Source: Candidatus Methylobacter oryzae
GTDB taxonomy: Bacteria; Pseudomonadota; Gammaproteobacteria; Methylococcales; Methylomonadaceae
Length of the DNA stretch: 64,000 nucleotides
NCBI GenBank assembly: GCA_945861405.1
Contig: CAMAUL010000004.1
Coordinates: 1-64,000 of the forward strand
Direction: 5' to 3'
Shown here: positions 8,380-16,232 of the stretch, piece after piece
How the letters are laid out: every line of letters starts with the position of its first letter
Position numbering within the stretch: the first letter of the stretch is position 1
The notes under the pieces: generated by a model
Seen by the model: only the letters and a program-made list of their open reading frames with translations
Databases searched by the model: none
What the model was told of the DNA's origin: nothing
Translations under genes and position numbers: made by a program

Positions 8380-10719
8380 TTAACGCCCGGCAAAGTCCAT
8401 TTCAACTTTACCATCGACCAATTTCAGGTTAGCTTCAAACTCGGTGCCTTTAGCGGATTTAAAGCCCTTCAGCAGCCCAGTCTCACCGTTGCTGAGTAGT
8501 TTCTTAGCCAGCGCTACGGTGATTTTTTTATGCGCGATGATTTTCCAGATCGTCATTTTACAGCCGTTGCGCCATTCGCTACAGCTGTAGGCTTTTACGG
8601 TTTCAACGATTTTTCCGTTGCACAGCGGGCAATCGGCAAGGGCTTCTTTTACGACAGGCCGCTGCCCCGACACGGCTTTGATATAAGCTGTTTCGCCCTG
8701 TTTGTTGAGAGTCAGTTGGGCATTGAACACTTCGTCATTTATCTTGATCGCGTAACTGCTCAGGGTTCGGCTGTTTTGCAGCAACTGGCAGGCCATGTCC
8801 CTTGTCACCGGTACCCCGTAGATTTGCTTCCATAACACAAACTGGCAACCGGCTTTCCAGTCGCTGCAACCGTAGCCTTTCCTGCCTTCGATAATGGGAT
8901 GTCCGCACAACGGGCAGTCGCCCAAACGGCTTTGGTCGTAAAGCGGCCGATCCGATTCGTCTTTTATTTTTTGGGTGAATTGGATGATTTCGGCCATGAA
9001 CCGGTCGGGATCGTAATCGTTGTGTTCTATTTTTTTGAGTTTACCCTCCCATTCGCCGGTCATCGCCGCAGACTTTAACCTGTCGTCGGCGATGATGGAG
9101 ATCAGATGCCGCCCCGACTCGGTGCTGAGCAGATTCTTTTTTTGCCGCTGGATGTAGTTGCGCTTGATTAACACTTCGATAATCGAAGCTCGGGTTGCCG
9201 GTGTGCCGAGTCCTTTTTCTTTTAACGCTTCTTTGAGCTGTTCGTCGTCGCAGGTTTTGCCGGCCGATTCCATGATGCCGAGCAAGCTGGCTTCGTTATA
9301 GGGCTTGGGCGGCGTGGTTTTGCCCTGGGTTATCGACGGTTGCTGCGGACCGGTTTCGCTTTTTACAAAGTTAGGCAGGATTTTTTGCGTTTTATCGGTC
9401 TGGCTAGCCGCTTCGTTTTTAAACAAGGCCTGCCAGCCGGGCGCTTCTATCATCGTGCCGGTGGTTTTGAACTTTAGCGTAATCAATGTTTCATTACAAA
9501 CGCTGCCCAGAACGGTAGTAATTTGCTTGATGCAGGGCGGATAAAACGCCGCGATAAAGCGCAAGGCTATTGCCTCGTAGACTTTGGCCTCATTGCCCGA
9601 CAACGAACCCGGCAATATCGTCGTAGGAATAATCGCATGGTGGTCGGTCACTTTGGCGTCATTAAAAATACGGCCGCCCAGTGTCAGTTTATCCAAATCG
9701 AGCGGTTCAATCTGCAACCCGAAATTCGTGCGTAATTTTCCTAGCAAGGGCTTCATGCCCGGCTTCATGTCGTTGGTCAAATACCGGCTGTCGGTACGCG
9801 GATAGGTGACGTGTTTTTTCTCGTAAAGCTGCTGGGTTGCGCTTAAGGTTTGCTCGGCCGTCAGGCCGTGGCGGGTATTCATGTCTTTTTGCAGATCGGT
9901 CAAGTCGTACAATAACGGCGGGCTAAGCGTTTCCTTTTTGCCCTTGACCTCGGTAATCTGAAAATCCAGGCCCTTGATTTCGCTTAACAGGGTATCGGCA
10001 TCGTCTTTGCGGTCGAATCGCCCACCGACATATTGAAAATCGGCGTCCCGGTACAGGGTGTGCAACTCCCAAAAATCCTTGGGGACAAAATCGCTGATCT
10101 CCGCATCTTTTTGCACGATCAGCGCCAGCACCGGCGTTTGCACCCGGCCTATCGTCCACAAACTACCCTGCTGTCCAAACTTGAGGGTATACAGCCGCGT
10201 GGCGTTTAGGCCGACGATCCAGTCCGATTCGCTGCGACACTTAGCTGCGCGATACAGGCCGTCGTAGGCATGGCCTTCCTGCAACCAGGCAAAGCCTTTG
10301 CGTATCGCATCGTCGGTTAAGGAGCTGATCCACAGGCGTTTAAACGGTTTTTGCACGCACTCCGCCCATGACAAAATGTACCTGAATATCAACTCCCCTT
10401 CCCTTCCCGCATCGGTCGCGCAGATGATTTCGTCGGCAGCTTTGAACAAGTGTTTGATGGTGTTGAGCTGCTTTTGCGCCGAGGCATCGCCTCTGGCTTT
10501 TAAGCCAAACTGCTCGGGAATAATGGGCAGGGATTCCAAAGTCCAGCGCTTCCAGGCTGGGTCGTATTCGTCGGGTTCTTTCAACTCGACCAGATGGCCG
10601 AACGCCCAGGTAATTTGATAACCATTACCTTCAAAATAGCCGTCGCGTTTGTTGTTGATGCTCAGGCATTTGGCAATGTCGCGGGCGACTGAGGGCTTTT
10701 CGGTCAGGATGACTTTCAT
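8380..10719 (-). CDS. topB: DNA topoisomerase III
   Basis: Type IA topoisomerase of 779 residues that relaxes or decatenates DNA by single-strand passage. The Toprim domain begins at once (VILTEKPSVARDIA), with the acidic ATDAGREGELIFR motif. The active-site tyrosine is Y306 in TYPRTDSRYL. It is longer than E. coli TopB (653 residues). The extra C-terminal part holds two homologous zinc-ribbon-like repeats, each with CPLC followed by a second Cys pair (CSDWKAGC and CSEWRNGC), which probably bind single-stranded DNA. The start is the ATG just before MKVILTEKPS, as expected for the family. No clear Shine-Dalgarno precedes it, and a palindromic repeat begins 15 bp upstream. The gene is transcribed alone or behind ppnN. 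Confidence 0.96.
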   Translation of the reverse strand: MKVILTEKPSVARDIAKCLSINNKRDGYFEGNGYQITWAFGHLVELKEPDEYDPAWKRWTLESLPIIPEQFGLKARGDASAQKQLNTIKHLFKAADEIICATDAGREGELIFRYILSWAECVQKPFKRLWISSLTDDAIRKGFAWLQEGHAYDGLYRAAKCRSESDWIVGLNATRLYTLKFGQQGSLWTIGRVQTPVLALIVQKDAEISDFVPKDFWELHTLYRDADFQYVGGRFDRKDDADTLLSEIKGLDFQITEVKGKKETLSPPLLYDLTDLQKDMNTRHGLTAEQTLSATQQLYEKKHVTYPRTDSRYLTNDMKPGMKPLLGKLRTNFGLQIEPLDLDKLTLGGRIFNDAKVTDHHAIIPTTILPGSLSGNEAKVYEAIALRFIAAFYPPCIKQITTVLGSVCNETLITLKFKTTGTMIEAPGWQALFKNEAASQTDKTQKILPNFVKSETGPQQPSITQGKTTPPKPYNEASLLGIMESAGKTCDDEQLKEALKEKGLGTPATRASIIEVLIKRNYIQRQKKNLLSTESGRHLISIIADDRLKSAAMTGEWEGKLKKIEHNDYDPDRFMAEIIQFTQKIKDESDRPLYDQSRLGDCPLCGHPIIEGRKGYGCSDWKAGCQFVLWKQIYGVPVTRDMACQLLQNSRTLSSYAIKINDEVFNAQLTLNKQGETAYIKAVSGQRPVVKEALADCPLCNGKIVETVKAYSCSEWRNGCKMTIWKIIAHKKITVALAKKLLSNGETGLLKGFKSAKGTEFEANLKLVDGKVEMDFAGR

Positions 10720-10733
10720 GATGTAGGATGCAT

Positions 10734-10809
10734 CATTCCCACGCTCCGGCGTGGGAATGCAGTTAGTGACGCTCCGGCGTCGCGTTTAACAAGGTGCGCA
10801 ATACGCACC
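10734..10809. repeat. REP-like palindromic repeat with three hairpins
   Basis: Three palindromes lie between topB and ppnN. The first is CATTCCCACGC-tccg-GCGTGGGAATG (10734-10759), the second GACGC-tccg-GCGTC (10768-10781) and the third GGTGCG-caata-CGCACC (10793-10809). The long-then-short order and the GCAGT spacer match the left half of the mirrored element at 5099-5221, although the arm sequences differ, so both belong to one repeat family. It may also act as a transcript-end hairpin for ppnN. Confidence 0.85.
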
Positions 10810-10825
10810 CTACAAAACTCTCTCA

Positions 10826-12196
10826 TTATTGGATAATCTTGTAACACGGCAAATAGGTCTTCCCCGGCAATTTCATCCGGTGTTGCGCAACAAATGACGC
10901 CAACAACGAATCCATCAGCGCCATGATGTCGGCATCGCCGCGAATTTCGAAATGACCGTATTGTTCTATCGCACGTATGCCTTCGTCTTTGACATTGCCC
11001 GCCACAATACCGGAAAACACGCGGCGTAGGTTCGCGGCGAGCTGGTGATTTTCCTGGTCTTTGTGCAAGGCCAGATTTCTCATGTTTTCATGGGTGGGTA
11101 TAAACGGCTGTTGAAAGCCATGGTCGATCTTAAGTAGCCAGTTGAAATAGTAGGCATCGCCTGTTTCTTTACGGAATTGCCGCACCCGCTGGATGCCCGC
11201 CTGCATTTCCTGTGCGACCAGCGCTGGATCATCAATAATGATTTTATACCGCTGCTGCGCAGATTTTCCCAAGGTGCCGACAATAAACCGGTCGATTTCA
11301 TTGAAGTAATTTTCTGAACTGTCAGGGCCGGAAAATATCAACGGAAACGGCATGTCCTTATTATCAGGATGCAGCAGAATACCCAATATATAAAGTATTT
11401 CTTCTGCCGTACCCGCGCCGCCGGGAAACACCACAATGCCATGCCCGGTGCGGACAAAAGCCTCCAGGCGTTTTTCAATATCAGGCAGGATCACCAGATC
11501 ATTGACGATAGGATTCGGCGATTCGGCGGCAATAATGCCGGGTTCGGTTATCCCTAAATACTGCCCGTTTTTAATCCGTTGCTTGGCATGGCCGATGGTA
11601 GCGCCTTTCATCGGGCCTTTCATCGCGCCCGGCCCGCAGCCGGTGCAAATATCCAGGCCGCGCAACCCCATCTCGTGACCGACCGTTTTACTGTAATCGT
11701 ATTCCTTGCGGCTGATTGAATGTCCGCCCCAGCACACCACCAGATTCGGGTTGGTCATCGGACGCAAAATATTGGCATTGCGCAAGATGTGGAACACGGC
11801 GCTGCTGATGCCATCCGAGCTACCCAGGTCAATCTTCGGGTTATTATTGATCTCGTCGCTGACGTAGATAATATCGCGTAGCACTGAAAACAAATGCTCG
11901 TTGATGCCTTTGATCATGATGCCGTCAACAAAGGCATGGGCAGGGGCAGACTTGACGTCCAGTTTAATGCCGCGCTGCTGCTGGACTACACGTATCTCAA
12001 AATCGGGATAGCGTTCCAACAGCTCCTTGCCGTCATCCATGGTGCTGCCGCAATTTAATACCGCAAGCGAGCAATTGCGAAACAGCCGGTACAAGCCGCC
12101 CTGACTGGTATCGAGAAGTTTGGTGACTTCGGCCTTGGACAATACGTCCAGGCGGCCTTCCGGGGTGATGCGTGCGTCAACTACGGGGTGTTTCAT
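10826..12196 (-). CDS. ppnN: Pyrimidine/purine nucleotide 5'-monophosphate nucleosidase
   Basis: A close match to E. coli PpnN (YgdH) along its whole length: 456 residues here, 454 there. PpnN hydrolyses nucleoside monophosphates to base and ribose 5-phosphate and is known to be stimulated by (p)ppGpp. The central LOG-type Rossmann domain carries the PGGAGTAEE motif and NICTGCGPGAM-like sequence (here DICTGCGPGAMKGPMKG). The N- and C-terminal domains conserve CSLAVLNCGS and VAQHRMKLPG. A longer frame opens at 12241, but the ATG at 12196 is preceded by AGAAGGAATACC, a good ribosome binding site, and its product matches the family N-terminus. A His-rich lipoprotein gene diverges 99 bp upstream. 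Confidence 0.95.
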   Translation of the reverse strand: MKHPVVDARITPEGRLDVLSKAEVTKLLDTSQGGLYRLFRNCSLAVLNCGSTMDDGKELLERYPDFEIRVVQQQRGIKLDVKSAPAHAFVDGIMIKGINEHLFSVLRDIIYVSDEINNNPKIDLGSSDGISSAVFHILRNANILRPMTNPNLVVCWGGHSISRKEYDYSKTVGHEMGLRGLDICTGCGPGAMKGPMKGATIGHAKQRIKNGQYLGITEPGIIAAESPNPIVNDLVILPDIEKRLEAFVRTGHGIVVFPGGAGTAEEILYILGILLHPDNKDMPFPLIFSGPDSSENYFNEIDRFIVGTLGKSAQQRYKIIIDDPALVAQEMQAGIQRVRQFRKETGDAYYFNWLLKIDHGFQQPFIPTHENMRNLALHKDQENHQLAANLRRVFSGIVAGNVKDEGIRAIEQYGHFEIRGDADIMALMDSLLASFVAQHRMKLPGKTYLPCYKIIQ

Positions 12197-12295
12197 GGTA
12201 TTCCTTCTTGTTATGTCAATGTGCTTGGCTGAACGATTCATGCTGTATTCAGCGATCTGTCGGTATTCTTTAGCTCAGGTCAACTGTCACGGGCT

Positions 12296-12610
12296 ATGAA
12301 AATGAATTCGATCATCAAAAAAATGCTGCTTATAGGTTGTGCGCTGTTGCTGCCCGCTTGTGTCCATTATCCACAGCGCTATTCATATTATTCCGATCAT
12401 GACGCTTATAACAGCGGATACATTATGCACAGAAACCATTACGGCGAAAGACCGAGGCATTATGATAACGGCTATGGCCGAGGTAACGCCTATTTTTCAC
12501 CTCATCAGCGTCATGATCAACACAACAGCAGTTATGGACATCACTTTAACGATGGAAATAGAGCGGGCGACAACCATCACAATAACTTTGACCGTAGAAG
12601 CTATCCTTAG
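12296..12610 (+). CDS. Small histidine- and asparagine-rich lipoprotein
   Basis: A 104-residue lipoprotein. The signal peptide IIKKMLLIGCALLLPAC ends in the lipobox LLPAC, so the mature protein would start at a lipidated Cys near residue 22. The remaining 80 residues are low-complexity: rich in His, Tyr, Asn, Gly and Arg, with scattered HHN and RHYD motifs. Such a sequence could bind metal ions or be disordered; no domain is recognised. Start codons at 12296 and 12302 are both possible. It diverges from ppnN and is followed by the promoter of the cold-shock gene, so it is probably a single-gene unit. Confidence 0.75.
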   Translation: MKMNSIIKKMLLIGCALLLPACVHYPQRYSYYSDHDAYNSGYIMHRNHYGERPRHYDNGYGRGNAYFSPHQRHDQHNSSYGHHFNDGNRAGDNHHNNFDRRSYP

Positions 12611-12687
12611 CGGCTTACCAATCGCTCCCCTACCCCTACAAAACGTCGCCTGCTAAATTTTCAATGGCTATACTAAGCATTAGCCTC

Positions 12688-12853
12688 TATAATGCAAGAC
12701 ACAGTAGACAAAGCTCCATACCAACGCGAGACTTCTACTGTAAGTTTTCATGTTAATCAGCACTTTTCAGAAATTCCATTCGCTTTTCTCTTTAAAATTG
12801 CCCGGCATGATTTGCAATCAAACATTTTTTCATTGATTTATATAGGTAATTTT
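12688..12853 (+). promoter_or_regulatory. Cold-shock gene promoter (-10) and long 5' leader
   Basis: A perfect TATAAT lies at 12688-12693, about 160 bp before the ATG of the cold-shock gene, with no good -35 at the usual distance. Transcription from about 12700 would leave a leader of roughly 150 nt. Long 5' untranslated regions that refold with temperature are a hallmark of cspA-type genes. The leader holds no convincing gene, although its reading frame is open. Confidence 0.45.
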
Positions 12854-13060
12854 ATGGCAACAGGTACTGTTAAGTGGTTTAACGAGTCTAAAGGTTTCGG
12901 TTTTATTTCTCCAAGCGATGGCAGCGCAGACGTATTCGTACACTTTTCTGCTATCGCCAGCGACGGCGGCTACCGCACCCTGGCTGAAGGTCAAGCGGTT
13001 AAGTACGACGTAGAATCAGGCCCTAAAGGCCCACAAGCATCACAAGTAAGCCCAGCTTAA
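12854..13060 (+). CDS. Cold-shock domain protein of the CspA family
   Basis: A 68-residue single-domain OB-fold protein that binds single-stranded RNA and DNA. RNP1 (KGFGFIS) and RNP2 (VFVHFSAI) are both intact, as is the opening TGTVKWFN. The family length is 65-75 residues, so the gene is complete. The ATG at 12854 gives the family N-terminus; an upstream in-frame ATG at 12692 would add 54 residues with no Csp similarity and lies in the presumed leader. A GC-rich hairpin follows the stop. The next plus-strand gene encodes an RRM protein, so two small RNA chaperone-like genes sit together. Confidence 0.95.
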   Translation: MATGTVKWFNESKGFGFISPSDGSADVFVHFSAIASDGGYRTLAEGQAVKYDVESGPKGPQASQVSPA

Positions 13061-13085
13061 ACCGCCTTACTTTCTGACACCCAGC

Positions 13086-13112
13086 CCCCGCTTCAACGAG
13101 TGCGGGGTTGTG
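13086..13112 (+). terminator. Possible terminator hairpin after the cold-shock gene
   Basis: CCCCGC at 13086-13091 pairs with GCGGGG at 13102-13107 across a 10-nt loop, 26 bp after the stop codon. The tail is only weakly T-rich (TTGTGG), so intrinsic termination may be inefficient and allow read-through to the RRM gene. Confidence 0.4.
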
Positions 13113-13169
13113 GCATCATAACCGGTTAATCCGGCCGATCAACTCACCCCCTAATTTAGGACATGTCTT

Positions 13170-13436
13170 TTGAAACGAATTTTTGTAGGAAACTTACCTA
13201 GCGAAGCCACTGAAGAAACAGTACAGGCTTTATTCTCTGAATACGGCAAAGTCCGCTCCATTCAGCTTGTTTCCGATATATTTAGCGGAAAATGCCGGGG
13301 CTTCGGCTTTATCGGCATGGAAGGCCACGAAGCAAGAGCTGCGATAGCCGCACTGGACGGCAACCTGTATTGCGGAAAACCCTTAAAAGTTAAATTTGAA
13401 GATACGACTGCCGGAAAAAATGGCAGACGCAATTAA
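13170..13436 (+). CDS. RRM-type RNA-binding protein
   Basis: An 88-residue single RNA-recognition motif, of the glycine-poor bacterial type often seen near cold-shock genes. RNP2 is RIFVGNL at residues 3-9 and RNP1 is RGFGFIGM near 48-55, where the usual last aromatic residue is Met. The short C-terminal tail is basic (KNGRRN). The start is TTG at 13170: AGGA at 13158-13161 is 8 nt upstream, there is no in-frame ATG, and the ATG at 13163 is out of frame. It probably binds RNA without sequence specificity and may be cold- or stress-induced with its neighbour; that role is inferred. Confidence 0.9.
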   Translation: MKRIFVGNLPSEATEETVQALFSEYGKVRSIQLVSDIFSGKCRGFGFIGMEGHEARAAIAALDGNLYCGKPLKVKFEDTTAGKNGRRN

Positions 13437-14021
13437 AACATTAACAACACAAGCTCCCACTCTTTAACTGCATTAGCCACATCAACGCAGGAATATAGCT
13501 GAGCTATCTGGGCGACCCGCTTACCGGTCGCCCCCAATGTCCAGCGACCGTTGGCATTATTTTATACACTCAAAACATCGTAATATTTTTGAAGCTGCGA
13601 AAACGCTTGTTTCCAACCCCCTCTTTTACACCCTCGAGTATTAATAGAACCCCGCTACACCCGGAATACACAAAGCCGTTGGCTGAATATTGGAACGCCG
13701 TCATATTCTAAGAATATAAAACTTGACAGCAAATATCCAAGCCCACCTTTTCCACAGGCAGCTGTAATATACTTTTGTTTCAGCAGCATAGCCGCAAGAC
13801 CTCACTCCTGATATAAAAAATCGCCAACAAAATCGTCACTACCCATCCTAAGCCATTGATACTTAAAATCATGATTGCACGCCATCACCCACTGACCACA
13901 AACTGACCGATCTAACAAAAAAGCTTAAAAAGTGAATAGTTAGGACATTTGTTTTTAGCTTACCCACAGAGTTATCCCCAGAAAATGTGGGTAACTCTGG
14001 TTTTTGTTTTCCCGGTCAAAA
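13437..14021. other. 585 bp gene-free region with hairpins and DnaA-box-like sites
   Basis: No coding region is supported. Near the RRM gene lie three successive palindromes: ATAGCT-g-AGCTAT at 13495-13507, GGGCGACC/GGTCGCCC at 13510-13533, and AATG-t-CCA/TGGCATT at 13536-13558. Five sites with one mismatch to the DnaA box TTATNCACA occur: TTATACACT at 13562, TTTTCCACA at 13748, TTACCCACA at 13960, TTATCCCCA at 13972, and TTACCCACA on the minus strand at 13986-13994. The middle part is AT-rich. The region could hold a small RNA or a DnaA-binding locus; neither is proven. Confidence 0.5.
13962..14010 (+). terminator. Hairpin with T-rich tail, alternative pairing possible
   Basis: CAGAGTTA (13967-13974) pairs with TAACTCTG (13992-13999), followed by GTTTTTGTTTT on the plus strand. 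A competing stem, ACCCACA (13962-13968) with TGTGGGT (13986-13992), uses overlapping bases. It would end any plus-strand transcript from the gene-free region before the convergent aminokinase gene. Confidence 0.5.
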
Positions 14022-14630
14022 TCAATTTATTTGCTGACTCGCGGGTAGGAGGCCCCAGCTTTGGACATCAACGATGTGTATTTTAAAATCGACTTGCTCG
14101 ACAAAATCGCAAAAGGCTTTATCAACTATCTGTTGTTCGGCGAGTTGTAACAGGCTAAGACTGGCATCAATTGTAGCTGACTTTATCAGGACAAGTTCGG
14201 TTGCCGAAAGCGTCTTGGCCAGCCATGCGGCGAGACTGTCTGAGGTTATATCCCACGATGCCGATATGCCTGCGTTATCCAGTTCAATAATATCCGGCGA
14301 CCAGATGACGATTTTTTTGTTTAACTGATCTTGAATCGCTACGACGCTATCGGCAATAACAAAATCAGGTTTAAGTCCTTTGAACAGCAAGGCCATCTGC
14401 TGCATGGCTAAGAGGGCCATGTGGTGCGCGGTGGTATCGTCAAATTGCCAGTGTTGCTGGGCCAATCTGACCTGATCGGCAAACGCGCCGCCGCCGGGGA
14501 CTATGACCACTGCCCTGCCCTGATAGTTTTTCTCCACCGCATTCAGGCAGTCAACAAGGGCTTCCGTGCGGCACAGGCTGCCGCCCAATTTGATGATAAT
14601 CATATCGTCCGTGGCGGTTAAATTGCGCAT
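14022..14630 (-). CDS. Amino acid kinase-fold small-molecule kinase, MfnE-like
   Basis: A 202-residue protein of the amino acid kinase superfamily, much shorter than aspartokinase or glutamate 5-kinase. The nucleotide-binding signatures are IIKLGGSL at the N-terminus and VIVPGGGAFAD near residue 48, and the C-terminal half keeps the LVLIKS strand. Its length and motifs resemble archaeal MfnE, the furan kinase of methanofuran synthesis. Homologues occur in methylotrophs with the H4MPT/methylofuran formaldehyde-oxidation pathway. That substrate is inference. The start ATG overlaps the stop of pabB as TAATG, so the two are translationally coupled. PabB makes the p-aminobenzoate precursor used for tetrahydromethanopterin as well as for folate. 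Confidence 0.75.
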   Translation of the reverse strand: MRNLTATDDMIIIKLGGSLCRTEALVDCLNAVEKNYQGRAVVIVPGGGAFADQVRLAQQHWQFDDTTAHHMALLAMQQMALLFKGLKPDFVIADSVVAIQDQLNKKIVIWSPDIIELDNAGISASWDITSDSLAAWLAKTLSATELVLIKSATIDASLSLLQLAEQQIVDKAFCDFVEQVDFKIHIVDVQSWGLLPASQQIN

Positions 14631-16084
14631 TACCTTGCCGTAAATTGCCGCAACAAATCGAGCATGGCCGCCGCCTTGTCAAAACTTTCCTGATATTCAT
14701 CTTCAGCGATGGAATCATTAACGATGCCGCCACCCGCCCAAAATCGAATGGTGTTTTCCGAATGCACCAGGGTTCTGATCGCAATATTGGTATCCATATT
14801 GCCGTTGAAACCGATGTAGCCGATAGCCCCGCAATAAACGCCGCGCCGGTTGGGTTCGAGTTCTTCGATAATTTCCATGGCTCTGATCTTGGGTGCACCG
14901 GTAATCGATCCGCCCGGAAAGCAGCTTTTTAACAAATCCAGTGCGTGCTGATTATCCGCCAGTATGCCGGTTACGGTACTGACCAGATGATGTACGGTGG
15001 CATAGCTTTCCACATCGAATAAGGTCGGCACTTTGACCGAACCGCTCTTGCAGGTCTTGCTGATGTCGTTCCTGAGCAAATCGACGATCATCAGGTTTTC
15101 CGCCCGGTCTTTGTTGCTGGCTTCCAGATTTTTTATTTGCTGCTGGTCTTCTGCGTAATCGGGTTTTCTTGGTCGCGTGCCTTTAATCGGCTTGGTTTCG
15201 ACCACGCCATCGGTCAGCTTTAAAAACCGCTCGGGGGACGAACTTAAAATCTGCACTTCGGGTAGATTTAGATAACAACTGAACGGGGCCGCATTTAATT
15301 TGCGCAACGTTTGATAGGCGATCCACGGATCGCCCTCGCAACTGGCTACAAACCGTTGCGCCAGATTCACCTGATAACAATCGCCTTCTCTAAGATAATG
15401 CTTAATCTGATTAAAGGCATGAACGTAGGCATCCTTGCTCATATTGGACTTAATCTCGCCGGTCACCTTAAATAATGCAGAATGATCCTGCCTTACCGGC
15501 TTGTGGCTGAACTGCTGGATTAAGCTTTGCCATTTTTGCTGGTTGCAATGTCCTACCAGATAAGTTTTTTGCTGGTGATGATCGACGATGACTGCCCACG
15601 GGTATATCCCTACCGCCATTTCGGCGATATGTTCTGCATCTTCAGCTGCCGTGGGCAACGTTTCCAGTCGGCGTACTAAATCATAAGAAAAGTAGCCGAT
15701 GGCGCCGCCGTTAAACGGCAAATCATCATCCATCTTAAAATCCGGGAACTTAGCTAACTGTTGCTTTACTAAATCGAACGGGTTTTTGGCTGATTTTAGT
15801 GTCATGCCATCACAAGTGATCTCGGTCACCTCACCATGCGTGACCAGGGTGCACACCGGCTCAGCCGCAATAATATCGTATCGGCCCTGACTGCTGTGGG
15901 GAAAGCCGCTATCCAGGAAAACGGCCCAAGCCTTGTCTGCACAAACGGCAAACAGTTCCGCACTGTCGGCGAAATAAGGAAGGGGGGCGATCAGTTGGTT
16001 GGGTGACGGCATTTTTATGAGAGGATTTGGAGGGCAGTTTGTATTAAAACTATTAGAAATGGAACTCGGCAATTGCTCCTGCAT
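14630..16084 (-). CDS. pabB: Aminodeoxychorismate synthase component I
   Basis: Chorismate-utilising enzyme that aminates chorismate on the way to p-aminobenzoate. The catalytic domain shows SSSPERFL, the lysine-bearing PIKGTRPR (Lys marks PabB; TrpE has Ala there), and PGGSITGAPKIRAMEIIEELEP. The N-terminal part (HSSQGRYDIIAAEP) is the usual anthranilate-synthase-I N domain. Three starts compete. ATG 16084 has GGAGGT six bases upstream, but that site lies inside an interspersed repeat; ATG 16012 gives the conventional N-terminus without a good site; a longer frame opens at 16123. The gene is translationally coupled to the MfnE-like kinase, suggesting supply of both cofactor branches in C1 metabolism. 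Its PabA partner is not in the window. Confidence 0.93.
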   Translation of the reverse strand: MQEQLPSSISNSFNTNCPPNPLIKMPSPNQLIAPLPYFADSAELFAVCADKAWAVFLDSGFPHSSQGRYDIIAAEPVCTLVTHGEVTEITCDGMTLKSAKNPFDLVKQQLAKFPDFKMDDDLPFNGGAIGYFSYDLVRRLETLPTAAEDAEHIAEMAVGIYPWAVIVDHHQQKTYLVGHCNQQKWQSLIQQFSHKPVRQDHSALFKVTGEIKSNMSKDAYVHAFNQIKHYLREGDCYQVNLAQRFVASCEGDPWIAYQTLRKLNAAPFSCYLNLPEVQILSSSPERFLKLTDGVVETKPIKGTRPRKPDYAEDQQQIKNLEASNKDRAENLMIVDLLRNDISKTCKSGSVKVPTLFDVESYATVHHLVSTVTGILADNQHALDLLKSCFPGGSITGAPKIRAMEIIEELEPNRRGVYCGAIGYIGFNGNMDTNIAIRTLVHSENTIRFWAGGGIVNDSIAEDEYQESFDKAAAMLDLLRQFTAR

Positions 16085-16085
16085 T

Positions 16086-16112
16086 GCTCTACCTCCTGCA
16101 TCCATGCAGTCG
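16086..16112. repeat. 27-bp interspersed repeat with CTGCAT/ATGCAG palindrome, copy 1
   Basis: Identical over 27 bp to 29107-29133. The core palindrome is CTGCAT-cc-ATGCAG at 16096-16109. On the minus strand the unit contains GGAGGTAGAGC, which places a Shine-Dalgarno sequence six bases before an ATG of pabB. Confidence 0.8.
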
Positions 16113-16232
16113 ACGGATGACACGGATTAAAAAGCGCATAGCAAATTTGATTTCGGCTTTTTAAAAATCCGCGTAAATCCGTCCAATCTGCGTCGCCTAG
16201 AGCCGTCTACTTTTGGCATCCGTGTTCTATAA

